From NCBI GenBank assembly GCA_028274465.1, contig CM051456.1:110723397-110787396 (forward strand): a stretch of 64,000 nucleotides of DNA. The letters are read 5' to 3'. A program made the translations under genes and the position numbers. This document shows positions 9,641 to 20,134 of this stretch, in pieces; within the stretch, counting starts at the first letter, position 1; every line of letters starts with the position of its first letter. Origin of the DNA: Plantago ovata. Lineage: Eukaryota > Streptophyta > Magnoliopsida > Lamiales > Plantaginaceae. The notes below the pieces were generated by a model that worked only from the letters and a program-made list of their open reading frames with translations, had not been told where the DNA came from and searched no databases.

Positions 9641-12600
9641 CTAACAGGAAGCCTCTTCACTACCAATTTCAGGACACATGGAAGCATAATAATTCAAAAA
9701 TTTATACTCGTAACAAAATTTTCTTTTCTTTAGCTCCCATTGTTCACCTTCATTCCCAGGCAGCAAATTGGTTAATAACTCGGAAGACAACCGAGGTACA
9801 TACTGAAATGAACAGTTCGCCTTTGAGCACCCGGGCATGGTGCAGCCAGGTCTTGATGAACACAGGACCAACCTCTCAAGAGAAACAACACTCCTCATTA
9901 TGTATCCGACAATTTCCATGTCATTACAGACCCCACCAACATATGCAGGATTATCACCACATGGATTTCGGATGTAATCAATTTTCACATTCTTCAGATG
10001 CAAAAGGTTCCAGTTTAGCAGAGTCAAATCCATGTCTTCATCATCAAAAAGTCTAGTCTCGTAAAATGGGCGTTCACCCTGTAGTTTTAGATACAAATAG
10101 ATTAGATAAGTAGTACATAAATGATGCAAATTAGATCAGCTAGGCACTCGCTATAACATATATTTCATTAAGGTTGTTTTGAAGGAATATTTACCCACAT
10201 GCCTTCAAAGATTCAAGTTTTGTTTACATACATTTTGAAATTACAGACAAGAATCCATTTACAAGTTAAATATACTTTAAAGTATAATCCAACTCAAAAG
10301 GTTTTAGTTGTGTTTGATAAATTCAAACGAAGACCTATGTAACTTCTAAAGATCTAGGGGAGTAACAAAAGAAATCAATTATTGGAGGGGTTTAAGAATA
10401 AGTTACTCAAATGAAATGTATGCATTACATTTACAACCAACATGCAACCAAACTTAAACACAATGTCACAATCCCATGAAGGAAACAGTATCTTCTAGAA
10501 GGAAATACTGAAGTGCAGGATTTAATCATTCAGTAAATATGAACTTCGTAAAATATTAATCTATGTGATGCATAGAACTGTCAAATATGGTACAATTACT
10601 TAGTTTGTCAGCACATTTGATACAAGCAAACATATATACGATCACCTACAGAAACAACCTAATAGCTAGCAATAGAGGAAGTAACAAGTGTATGACTCAA
10701 CTGTCCAACACATTAACCATGAAGGCCTAGTAACTGGTATTATATTGCAATCTCACTGATAATGTACCGAAACACTAGTAAATGGTGTTATATTGTAACC
10801 TTACTGATAATGTACCGAAACACTAGTAAATGGTGTTATATTGTAATATTGCTGATAAGTGATAATCTGAAACACTTTTGCATAATCAAACCTGCCGACT
10901 AGACACATTTATGACTAGTGTCTCCAGATGAGGTGTGCTTTCCAATAGGCATGATATCCCAAGCACATCATAATTCCAGAGAGGTGAATTGATTGTCAAA
11001 TGTTTACACTGGAAAGATGGAGAACATTTTCCATACAATTTTGCTAATGACAACACCTGTCAAAAAAGAAAAATGAAAAAAGGAAAAGAAAAGAAAGGGC
11101 ATATAAGTTAGGCACGACACTAGTATAACAGATATGTTTAAATAAACAGATGTGTAACTTGACATATAAAAGATACTATCATATAACTAAGCCAATTTAT
11201 AACCACAGAGGCATGTGCCTTTAACATCTTTTTCTCAATCTGCTTCAAAATATAGCAATGCAAAATTCTCAAGCATCGCATTCATACCACGGAAAGAGTT
11301 CATTTAGATTGCTTTTTGCTACATCTATAAGATAGCCAAAAATATCAAAACTTAAAAGCAAGAGGTGCTTCACTACAAACAAAGTGCACGAGGCACAGAA
11401 TAGCATTGGACTCAGCAAAAGCCATCCGGTGATGATGCACTTTCCATGCTTCGGGCTACAAGGCTAAAAAGCAGGTTCTCGAAAACTGGTGATAAATATC
11501 AAACTACACTATAAATACAAAACAAGGATTCTTGTTTATATTTTTAAGTTCAGATACAGTTTGTACTCTCGATCTCTATATCAAGACACATATATAATTA
11601 TATACTGAATGCGGATATACACTACAATTCAAGTAGGAAAGTTTAATTGTATCAAAAACTTACTTGAAAGAGCATTAATAGAGAAAAATTAATCATGTGG
11701 ACATATAACAAGAGTTTTTCAGTTTTCACCTGGATCAGCTCTGTTCCAACTAATAGTTCAGCAACATGAGAAAAAGCTTTTAGCATATGAGGCACCATAT
11801 CAATCCACTTAGCATTGAACTCCATTTCATTCTTAATCCCCTCGTCATCTTCAACATCTTTCCAGAAAAATGTATCATAGGCAGTGAACGTGAGGGTAGC
11901 TTTTACCAGCGAAGATAAATCCTCTATCTGACATCCAGTTACAATAAAGTTGCCTGAAATCTCCAATTCTTGAAGCCAAGGAGCTCTGATTTTAAGTATA
12001 ACATTACCATCAGATTCGGAGGAATAATCTCCATACCAAATACCAAACAGTTTTAGTTTCAGAACACTCGGAGATATGATATTGATGCGTTCCAAGCCAT
12101 CCACATATTCAAGAGCCAAACTCTCTAACACAGGGGAACCTAACAATATGTTCTCCAAAGATTCATCACTTAACCAAATTGACTCTAAGCACAAACTCTT
12201 TAGCAAATTCCAGTTAACTGTGAGTGACAACTTGGGCAAGCACAAACTCTGTAAATTCAATTCTGTAAGTGACGAACACTGTAACAAACAATCAGGAGGG
12301 GCATAGTCGGACATCCCCTCGTCAGAAAGGTTAAAAACCTCAACCTTCTTATCCAAAACACAACGAATCCAATCATCCATTTTGGCATATGTATTAGCTT
12401 CAAGTAAGCAAAACGCACTCAGTACAAACACTTTGATATTGGACTCGTGTTGTTTTAATGTGGCATCAATAAAGGAGACAAACTTATTCCGATTTCGATT
12501 CATCCACTCACCATAGGACTCCTTAGGCAAGTAATTTGCAAACTCGAATTTGTAAACAACACGATCAACTTGTGTCCAAAGAGATTTCCATCGCTTAGAA

Positions 12601-12728
12601 AGTATACCTGTTTTGACGGCATCTTTCATCTCCAGTAATGAGAGTATCTGCAGGATTAGCGAGTCAGGCAACTCACTGAGTCGATCCAGATCACCTCGCA
12701 AACATGTCTTCTCCCTTTCTCGAGCCAT
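9641..12728 (-). CDS. F-box/LRR/FBD-like protein FBX2 (three exons)
   Basis: On the minus strand exons are 12728-11730, 11056-10892 and 10078-9641, all phase 0 with GT donors and CAG acceptors, giving 533 residues. The F-box (D-R-L-S-E-L-P-D-S-L-I to W-K-S-L-W-T) lies near the N-terminus. LRR-like repeats fill the rest of exon 1 (L-T-E-L-N-L, L-K-S-L-C-L, L-E-S-L-A-L). Exon 2 begins V-L-S-L-A-K-L-Y-G-K. Exon 3 has the FBD-like block and the four-cysteine motif (C-S-S-R-P-G-C to N-C). It is the only complete copy in inverted orientation and converges with FBX1, their 3' ends being 1.4 kb apart. The leader keeps the telo-box, but a small deletion cuts the upstream ORF to M-A-D. Likely an SCF adaptor; target unknown. 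Confidence 0.88.
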
Positions 12729-12848
12729 GATTCGATCTGTTTTTGCATAAATTGAGCAAGGAAATCAATCAAGTGGTAGTGAAAACAGGAAGCTCAATCG
12801 GCCATGGATGGTTTAATTGGAGACTGAAATGGAGCCGGGAAATGGAAA

Positions 12849-12857
12849 TTAGGGTTT
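12849..12857 (-). promoter_or_regulatory. Telo-box in the FBX2 leader
   Basis: TTAGGGTTT on the plus strand is AAACCCTAA in gene orientation, about 120 bases before the FBX2 start and next to the conserved CCTTTG sequence (reversed) seen before its paralogues. Confidence 0.5.
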
Positions 12858-13185
12858 AGGCCGTCAAAGGGTAAAATTGATTTGTGGCAAATATAATTGA
12901 GTTGAGATTATCTTTTTGTATTTTTTTCACTTCAAATTGAGTTGAGATTATTATCATTCAAATTTACTTAATTAAAATTTATAATTTAAACAAGTTCAGA
13001 TTCATTCTATTAAATTCAATTAAGAATTTTTTCATACAATCAAATAGACCAATCCCACTGATAAGGAGCCAGATTCCTTTTTTTTTTTAAATCAAATTGC
13101 ATTAATATAATTAAACTTACATAGTATTGTTACTACGAATAAAAGTATTACTATCCTGATCTATTACAAACTTCATCCATTTTGG

Positions 13186-13836
13186 TCAAGAGTCCCACAC
13201 AAAATAGAAGCATCGGGCGATATTAGTATTCATAAGTCGTTGTGGATCGCCAAAGGTTAGCTTGTTTGCTTCTTTAGCGATTGTGTCAGTTACTTGATTG
13301 CACTCTCTATATACCAACTGGATTCTGACTTCATCCATTTCTTCCATTCTTTTGACCGCTTCTTTTAGCAATATTTTTTGGATTGGTGTAGCTAATTCCG
13401 GCCTGCAAAGACAATTTATAAGGACTTGTGAATCAGTTTGTATGATCACCTTTTCCAGACTTAAGTTTGTGCACAAGTTTATGTCAATCTTTAGGCCATA
13501 AAACTCCGCAGTGTTGTGATCAGTTCTTCCCGCAAATAATGCAGCAGCAGTAACAAAATTTCCATGCTCATTTCTTATGATGCAGCCAGCTCCGGCTTGT
13601 CCAGGTTCTTGTAAGACTGATCCATCTATATTGACACAGTGAAAGCCTGTGGGTGGTGGGTTCCATTTACAGGGGATTTCACTTATGTTTTGTACTACTT
13701 TTGTGTTGATAACACTTTTTGTATGATTTATCATTTCTAAGAGTTGCCTCTTGAATTGATAATCATTCAAAGCTTTTTCCCCTGAAAATTTTCTCATTTC
13801 TAGTTTTCCACACCATCCAACAAAATATAAGAGCAT
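13186..13836 (-). pseudogene. LINE ORF2 C-terminus: RNase H domain
   Basis: The frame has the type-I RNase H pattern of plant LINEs: N-I-D-G-S (first Asp), H-N-T-A-E-F-Y-G-L (Glu), I-I-Q-T-D-S-Q (Asp) and V-T-D-T-I-A-K-E-A (final Asp, usually within a D-x-x-A-K-x-A context). All four acidic positions are present. Its start overlaps the zinc-binding frame at 13763-13836, which implies a frameshift between them. The stop at 13186 is probably the true end of ORF2, since the 3' UTR and A tail follow. Confidence 0.85.
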
Positions 13837-14766
13837 TGGTCTGTTCTTCTGAATTTTGTTGTGTATGAAAAATTACGTGGGATAGGGGATTGATGTAGTT
13901 ACAAATTTCAAGACTTATGATCCATGATCGTATATTCTGAAAAGCAGAACATCTGAATAAAAGATGCTCCATGCTTTCTTTTTGTGTATCACACATCTGA
14001 CATATATCATTTTGCACAATGTTATGCTTAAATAATATGTCAGTTGTTGGTAATCTTCCATGTATGCAGAGCCAAAGAAAAAATTTAACCCTTGGTATAA
14101 TTTTTAAATTCCAGAGTTTCTTCCAGGGCCAATCTACTATAGTTTCTTTTCCCCACAACTAACCAGGAAATTATAAGCACTTTTAATTGTAAACGACCCA
14201 TTTCTTGAGTTACTCCATACCAACTTATCTTCCATATTTTGAGGAGAAAGTGGGATTCCAACAATCTCCCAAATAAGCTCTTTTGGTAGCGTCTCAGAGA
14301 GCTTGTTTATATTCCAAGAGTTATTGTCTATCACGTCCGACACAACCATATTTGGTTCCTGAATATTATGAACAAACTCAGAAAGTCTTTTATTTCCAAT
14401 CCAGTTATCATTCCAAAATGATGTGTTGCTTCCATCTCCAATAATACTTTGCAATCCAGTTGCAAATGTATCTTTGAGTTTGATTATATTTCTCCAGAAC
14501 CAACTATGGTTCGGTTTGGAAGATGCTTCAAGGATTGTTGAATTAAGGAAGTACTTACTCTTATACACTTGATACCAAAGTGAATTTTGTTTGTTGTAAA
14601 ATCTCCACAAATGTTTTAGGGTATAAGCATCATTGAGTAAGTACAAATTCCTTATTCCAAAACCTCCTTGAGTATAAGGTTTGGTAACCTTTGACCATTT
14701 TATTTTTCCTTTTTTCTTTCCATTTTTCTGTCCATTCCACAAAAAAAAGTCTATTGATCTCCTCAA
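13763..14766 (-). pseudogene. LINE ORF2: connecting region and zinc-binding domain
   Basis: Two overlapping frames. 14766-14137 carries the region after the polymerase core (R-R-S-I-D-F-F-L-W-N-G, then W-S-K-V-T-K-P-Y). 14158-13763 carries the zf-RVT domain (W-K-K-L-W-N-L-K-I-I-P-R-V-K-F-F-L-W, then C-x-x-C and M-E-H-L-L-F-R-C). It is the same domain family as the fragment at 415-816, but the sequences differ clearly, so the two come from different LINE lineages. Confidence 0.8.
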
Positions 14767-14854
14767 TCTTGGCTATACAAGATGCTGGTATTTTAGCTAT
14801 TGACATGCAATAGGAAGGTACTGCACTTGTAACAGCTTTAATGAGGGTTAATCT

Positions 14855-15813
14855 TCATGGATAAGATAAATATTTTGAGTACCAATTATTTATGTTGGAC
14901 ATAACTCTGCTTATGATCTGATCAAAGAGATCTCTTTTTTTATGTCCCATAAGAAATGGTAACCCAAGATATTTATCTTTCCTTTTATTGTGAATAACAC
15001 CCAATGATTGAGTGATTTCTTGTTTGGTATGAACTGGAGTATTATTTGAGAACAAAATTCTACTTTTTATCCAACAAACCTTCTGTCCAGATGCCAAAGC
15101 ATAAGTTTTTAAAACTGATTTTATGGTCTTTACGGACTTCCTTGCCGTTTTGCAGAAAATTAAGCAATCATCTGCAAAGCAAAGAATTGGAATAGTAGGG
15201 CCTTGTGTCGAGGATTTAAGAGGTGTAAACTCTTTTTCTTCACATTTTTTCATGAGCAGTAACACAAGTAACTCTTGGCAGAGTATAAAGATGTAAGGAG
15301 ATATGGGATCTCCTTGTCTTATACCTCTTGTTGGTGTCCACGTATTTGATAGTGATTTATTTATTTTCACTGTAAAAGATACAGTTTTATGCAAGTGAGT
15401 ATGATATTTTTAAAACTTGGTGGAAAATTGAACTTTGTGAGTGCTAGTTCAATAAAGTCCCACTCCAGTTTGTCATATGCTTTTTCAATATCCAGTTTGA
15501 GAGCAAAATAGTGATTTGCTTTTCCATCTCTTTTTTTGTTCATAGTGTGGAGAAGCTCATGTGCAATCATAACATTATCAGTGATTTGCCTTCCTGGGAC
15601 AAACGCATTTTGAAATGGTGAAATAAGTTTTTTCAGTAGATGCCTGATTCTTAGCACTAAAAGTTTTGAAATTATTTTATAAAGAACATTGCAAAGACTA
15701 ATAGGCCTATACTCTGCAGGTGATTGGGGGTTGTTCATTTTTGGTATAAGAACAATAGTTGTATTGTTCAGACCTTCCTCCAGAACACCTGTTGAAAAAA
15801 AATTAATCATCAT
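14855..15813 (-). pseudogene. LINE ORF2: reverse transcriptase core
   Basis: 15813-15367 holds the fingers and palm start (T-T-I-V-L-I-P-K, Y-R-P-I-S-L-C-N, F-V-P-G-R-Q-I-T-D-N, L-K-L-D-I-E-K-A-Y-D). 15394-14855 holds the second half (G-I-R-Q-G-D-P-I-S-P-Y and the catalytic F-A-D-D at about 15165-15188). The conserved Asp residues of the catalytic site are present, but a frameshift separates the two halves near 15380. Confidence 0.85.
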
Positions 15814-16335
15814 TTATGTGACCTGAGGTTTTAACATATCCCAGTGAGCCTGATAAACTTTACTGTTTAATCCATCAGGCCCTGGGGCTTTGTCAGTGCC
15901 AATAGATTGCAGCGCAATCCATATTTCTTCCTCGGACGGTATTCTGACTAGAGCATTCCAATCATCTTGATCTAAGGTTGGTGTTGCCAGATCTGTAAAA
16001 GGAGCGAGATTTGTATACTGAGATTGTGATTGGTTTCTGAAGAAATTGAAGAAAACACTTGTGATTTCTTCTTGATTGAAAGTCCAATCACCAGTCTCAT
16101 TTTTTATTCCATGTATGAAGTTTCTTCGTTGATTGCTAGAGGCATAAGCATGGAAGTATTTGGTACTTGCATCTCCATACTTGAGCCAATTTTGTTTTGC
16201 TCTCTGAGTCCAAAAAATTGTTCTTTGTTTCATGAGATTATTAATCTCATTTCTTAATCTCTCATCCTCAGGGCCAAGGACCCTAGGGTCTGTATGTAGT
16301 TTTATGTATATGTCATGAAGAAGTTTTTTCTTCAT
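15814..16335 (-). pseudogene. LINE ORF2: linker before RT
   Basis: The frame contains the stretch typical of plant L1 ORF2 between endonuclease and RT: F-W-T-Q-R-A-K-Q-N-W-L-K-Y-G-D-A-S-T-K-Y-F-H, then D-K-A-P-G-P-D-G-L-N near the end. It ends in a stop at 15814 just before the RT frame. About 300 bases (16336-16645) that should join it to the endonuclease have no long open frame. Confidence 0.8.
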
Positions 16336-16645
16336 TTTTATTTCAGCATTTATATCACTGAGTTTAGATAAAGGCCAACTAATAGCAGCTGCAGTGAGGT
16401 TAGAAAGACCTTTAACTAAGTTGAACTCATTATATTTAATTTCTTTTTCCCAAAACTGTTCAAAAAGATTTTAAATACCTCATTTTCAGCCCAAGCATTT
16501 TCATATCTGAAAAGTCTCAAAGTTGGAATATTAGTAGGATTAGTATCCACTAAAAGAGCCGTGTGATCAGAAACAGAATTAGTTAAATTAACAACTCTGC
16601 AACTGGGAAAGAGATTAACCCAAGCATGATTACCACAAGCCCGAT

Positions 16646-17248
16646 CTATTCTACTGCAGATGAATCACCCGCATATTGTTTATTTCTCCATGTAAACGTT
16701 GGACCAGAATAACCAAGATCAAATAATTGACAAGTACGTAGGCAATTACTGAAAGGTAAAATTCTAGTCCAACTAGTTATCACCCCACTAATTCTTTCAT
16801 CCGGGTGTAGAATCGCATTGAAATCACCGGCTACTAACCACGCACCAGAAACAGAATTACTTAAGGAGATAAGGTCACTCCATACCTGGTATTGACGGGA
16901 AGGTTGAGCGTAGTTGTAGACCGTTGTCGTATGCGTTGTAATTCTTTGATTTGGCATCTTAAATTCAAAGTGTGCCAACCTGTTTGTTGTTTTAACTAAT
17001 GTTATCTCCATCACATCATTATTCCACAAGAACCAAAAACCTCCCATTTGTGGATGTTCGGCCGGAGGAGTAATGATGTGTTGGTTATCAAATCCCAAAC
17101 TACTCAAAAAAGTAGCCGACTGATCTATATCAGCTCGTGTATCCATCAATCCCATAAAAGTTGGGCTATATTCTGCAATGTAATTTCGAATGGCCTGTTT
17201 TGTGTCATCATTAACACCTCCTCTAAGATTCCAAATTATGTACTTCAT
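16646..17248 (-). pseudogene. LINE ORF2 N-terminus: AP-endonuclease-like domain
   Basis: ORF2 appears to start at the ATG at 17248 (M-K-Y-I-I-W-N-L-R-G-G), which has the W-N-x-R-G motif with the catalytic Asn. G-D-F-N-A-I carries further active-site residues. The usual catalytic Glu after the second strand appears as Asp (L-M-D-T-R-A-D). The frame ends at a stop after T-F-T-W-R-N-K. The family continuation R-I-D-R-A lies in the next frame, so there is a frameshift. Confidence 0.8.
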
Positions 17249-17446
17249 TTATAATTTATCAGTTACTTGGAGCCGTAACCATTGTTTCAGTTCTGGACAA
17301 GCACGATCCAAGCCATGATTCCGGAATTGAATACAAATCCGGCTTAGAGACTCGAGATCTTGTTTGCCATATGTGGGACTTGGTGAGTGTGGTGAATATC
17401 TTGGCTCTAATCCCGTACGAGACGTAGCCATATTTAAATTCTGTTC

Positions 17447-18050
17447 CTAACTGTTAATTATGTCTTCCATATTTTGTGTCCGTAGAGGATAAGATATAAT
17501 AACCCGGTAATGGATTACTCCATCTCCATTTGAAGTGATGATTTTTGAGAAGAAATCATCATGTCTCTCTTTATCTTCAAATCCACCAGTGGTTTTTTTC
17601 TTCAGGGCAAATATCGCCCGAGACTTGGAATCCGGAGCACAATCCGAACCTGTTTCAGAAATTTTTCCGTTTGCAGATTCGGTCGAGATTAATAGCTCGA
17701 ACCTACTCTGCTTCTTTACAGTCGCAAGCATATTACATAGAGTGTTAGATTCACCACCAGATCGTGGATAATTCGAAGAAGAATCTCCACCTCCAGTAGT
17801 ATTATCCGATCCGCCATGGATCTGTAAATTTTCGTCGGCCATAACCCGAAACTTTGATTTCGGGTCATGTGCTGACCTCTCTTCTGAATCTCGCACATAT
17901 TGTTGCCGGTTATTGGATCTGCCGTATTGATTTTCAGATTCCGTAACGCTAGTTGGTTTGATGTTCTTCTGTCCGTCTTTGTCGAAGTCGGTTGAACAAT
18001 TATATCCGAGATCTATGAGATCCGGATGTGTAGATCTAATGGTGGTATAA
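17447..18050 (-). pseudogene. Probable LINE ORF1 remnant
   Basis: The frame 17896-17447 extends upstream without a stop to about 18050 and is hydrophilic, rich in Ser, Asp, Asn and Gly (I-H-G-G-S-D-N-T-T-G-G-G-D). It lies where ORF1 should be, before the endonuclease start at 17248. I see no RNA-binding or zinc-knuckle motif, so the call rests on position alone. Confidence 0.4.
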
Positions 18051-18249
18051 ATAACCTTTGACCAGCGGCCATTCTTGTGCTGATATGTGTTATTAAACTT
18101 CTTCTCTTTCTGTATCTTGTATATCTCTGGTAGGATCTGTGTGTATATGCTTGTGTTTTTGTTAATAAGGAGTTGTGTTTGAATTGTTTGGAGGTGGCCA
18201 TGGTGTTTTCAAAAGCCCCATTTACGAATGACAATGTAATATAATCATT

Positions 18250-18482
18250 TCGTCCCAAAACAGTCGTACCATTTGTTTATAGGCATAAAAATAAGAAGAT
18301 AAGTTAAATATTAAGTTATATTGATAGTGGAGTTGGTTTTAATAGCCATTCAAATAGATTGATGGAATAATTAAACAATTATTATACCCATATTCAAATA
18401 TGACAAATAAATGAAATGGTATAATTCTAACGGGACGTTCAAAATGGCAAAATGGTCCAACTGTTTTAGAACGGAAAGTATA
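18250..18482. mobile_element. Stowaway-like MITE
   Basis: The left end TTCGTCCCAAAACAGTCGTA, followed by CCATTTG, pairs with the right end CAAAATGGTCC, followed by AACTGTTTTAGAACGGAA, as an imperfect inverted repeat over about 27 bases. The CGTCCCAAAACAGT form is typical of plant Stowaway (Tc1/mariner) MITEs. TA lies next to both ends. It is about 230 bp and non-coding, and it abuts the 5' end of the large LINE. Confidence 0.6.
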
Positions 18483-18773
18483 ATGAGTGAGACTATTCAC
18501 GCATATGTGTGTGTGTGTGTGAACAAACTTATTCACCCATTATTTTCCTCGACCCTTTTAGGTTTCTTATATACAAATAAGCACCGATACGTTATTAATT
18601 TGGTCTAAGTATTTGCAAAAAAAAAAAAAAAACGAATACGACAACATACGTTTTGAAAACGTATGCTTTATTCCTTTTCAATTGTTTTAATTAGTTTCTA
18701 TCAAAACTATGAATTTAATATTGCTGAAATTCTTCGATCAATTTTCAAGCGGTGCTGTTTTCTCTCGTCTACT

Positions 18774-18947
18774 CTTTTTTTTTTTTTTTTTTAATTGAAA
18801 CGGTAAAAAAAATGTATTAATAGAAATGAACCGTAGAACAAATACAAGAAGTATGAAAAATACTTTTAAAAATATTAAAAAACCATAACACCCTCACAAA
18901 GGAACCAGTGCAACACATAGGGCTAAAGCCGCTAAACAACACGCCCA
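18774..18947 (-). mobile_element. LINE 3' tail insertion with a 26-27 bp target duplication
   Basis: A poly-T run (18776-18792) begins a minus-strand LINE 3' end of about 155 bases, with a GTTTCAATT-like end before the A tail. It is flanked by nearly identical copies of AAGCGGTGATGTTTTCTCT, then GTCTACT, at 18747-18773 and 18948-18973. The copies differ by one substitution and one base of length. The length of the duplication and the 5' truncation fit LINE insertion, and the high identity suggests it is young. Confidence 0.8.
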
Positions 18948-18973
18948 AAGCGGTGATGTTTTCTCTGTCTACT

Positions 18974-19900
18974 TAATTACTTAAACTTGATAGTATGCGG
19001 TTAGTACTTTTGGGTACACTAGTATTATTTGATTAGTGCAGGTTATAATGGATATCCATAAATCTTTAAGATTTCTAATTTAGTGAGTATTTGGGTGGCT
19101 GCCATAGAGAGCAATGCCTTACACTTTTGCAATAGTGGTTGATCAACATCTTTAAGGAAGGAAGAGAAATTCCCAATCCATCAATTCGGCTATATTTTCG
19201 AAAGGAAGGGGTGCTCTCACACGTATGTTCGTATCATTTACATATTGGAAATTCGGCTATGTTTTCGAAACCCAGTCAGATTGCTCAAAAGTACATGTAA
19301 AACCGCTGGAACCGGTCAAAGCCAGTGAGTCGCGAACTGGTGAACCGCCGGCTTATCCGGTTTTGGTCTTTTTTTAAAAAGTAAAAAAATTGGCCCCTTT
19401 TTGCAAAATACCACAGACAAATTGAACAAAACACACAAAACCTATCTACTCATTTCCTAATCTGGGCACCGCTGTTCTTCTTTAGTCTTCACTTCTCTCA
19501 CTTTCTTCACGGCAAACACTCTGGCGATCTGGACGGCATTTTTTCGGTAAGCCTTCTGCCTCTGTTTCTTCTTCTTATTCAGTTCTTAACTTCTTATTAT
19601 TCAGTTCGATTTCAGCTCTTATTCATTTCGATTTCATCTCTTATTCAGTTCGATTTCTGTTCTTATTCAGTTCGATTTCAGTACTCTGTTTTTGCCTCTG
19701 TTTAATTTCTTCTTCACTCTTCGATTGATTAATTGAGTGTTAACTGAATGTATGATTCTCATAAATAAACTTATTTACTTTGTTGATTAGTCAATTAACG
19801 TTCTTTCACTTTCTGTAGTTAATTAATTAAGTAATCTAATTAATGAGGAAATTTATTAGATTTTGACAGCATACATCAGGAAGGGAAATTTAGGAATGTC
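18974..19900. other. New upstream region of FBX3: hAT-like GC patch and T/C-rich leader
   Basis: 19290-19370 is rich in AACCGG and CCGG words (GGAACCGGTC, GAACCGCCGG, TATCCGG), as in the subterminal parts of Ac-like hAT elements. No matching terminus is seen. 19440-19570 looks like a plant 5' UTR (TTCTTTAGTCTTCACTTCTC). 19570-19682 is a short tandem repeat of TTATTCAGTTCGATTTC. No gene is found. ATTCGGCTAT, then TTTTCGAAA, occurs twice (19184 and 19250). Confidence 0.45.
19570..19682. repeat. Tandem repeat, about 22-25 bp unit
   Basis: Four to five copies of CTTATTCAGTTCGATTTC with small variations lie in a pyrimidine-rich leader-like stretch upstream of FBX3. Confidence 0.85.
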
Positions 19901-19928
19901 AGTGGATCGACTCAGTGAGTTGCCCGAC
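19901..19928 (+). pseudogene. Orphan F-box 5' fragment
   Basis: GTGGATCGACTCAGTGAGTT, followed by GCCCGAC, encodes D-R-L-S-E-L-P-D, the start of the F-box in this family, but stands alone 230 bases before the FBX3 start with no family sequence on either side. It suggests a rearrangement upstream of FBX3. Confidence 0.6.
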
Positions 19929-20049
19929 GTACTTGTGAACTTGTGTTGTGTTGCATTGTTGATGACATATGTGATGTTTGGAACTCTTTAAGTTTACTCG
20001 TATTTCTATGATGCTTGTAATGAGGTGATGTTTCTATTTTAGTTTATCC

Positions 20050-20094
20050 ATGGCTGCTCTGCGATTCTCAGCTTCTTATTTTTCACTAACTTGA
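20050..20094 (+). promoter_or_regulatory. Upstream ORF before FBX3
   Basis: ATG at 20050 opens a 14-codon frame M-A-A-L-R-F-S-A-S-Y-F-S-L-T, the FBX3 form of the family upstream ORF. One extra T shifts the end so that it stops at a later TGA. It ends 40 bases before the FBX3 ATG. Unlike other copies, FBX3 has no telo-box or CCCTAATTCCC block just upstream: family similarity starts only at TCCATGGCTG. Confidence 0.55.
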
Positions 20095-20134
20095 TTTGTA
20101 TCCTTGTCCAATTTCCGCAAAAACAGATCAAATC

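Larger units (their letters stand above)
13078..18250 (-). mobile_element. Near full-length but broken L1-type LINE
   Basis: On the minus strand, in order: remains of an ORF1 (about 18050-17447), endonuclease (17248-16646), linker (16335-15814), reverse transcriptase (15813-14855), zinc-binding and connecting regions (14766-13763), RNase H (13836-13186), and a 3' UTR ending in an A tail (T-run at 13078-13090 on the plus strand). The order endonuclease, RT, RNase H fits plant L1-type LINEs that carry RNase H. ORF2 is split over at least six frames by frameshifts and stops, so it is not autonomous. I could not find a convincing target duplication, and the 5' limit is set by the adjoining MITE. 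It separates FBX2 from FBX3. Confidence 0.85.

Noticed and set aside
17048-17254. Plus-strand frames over the 13-18 kb LINE
   Set aside because: They are antisense shadows of LINE ORF2 and ORF1 with no features of their own.
18645-18665. CATACGTTTTGAAAACGTATG palindrome as a regulatory site
   Set aside because: A short perfect palindrome in AT-rich spacer beside an A-run, with no gene close by. Too little to support a role.
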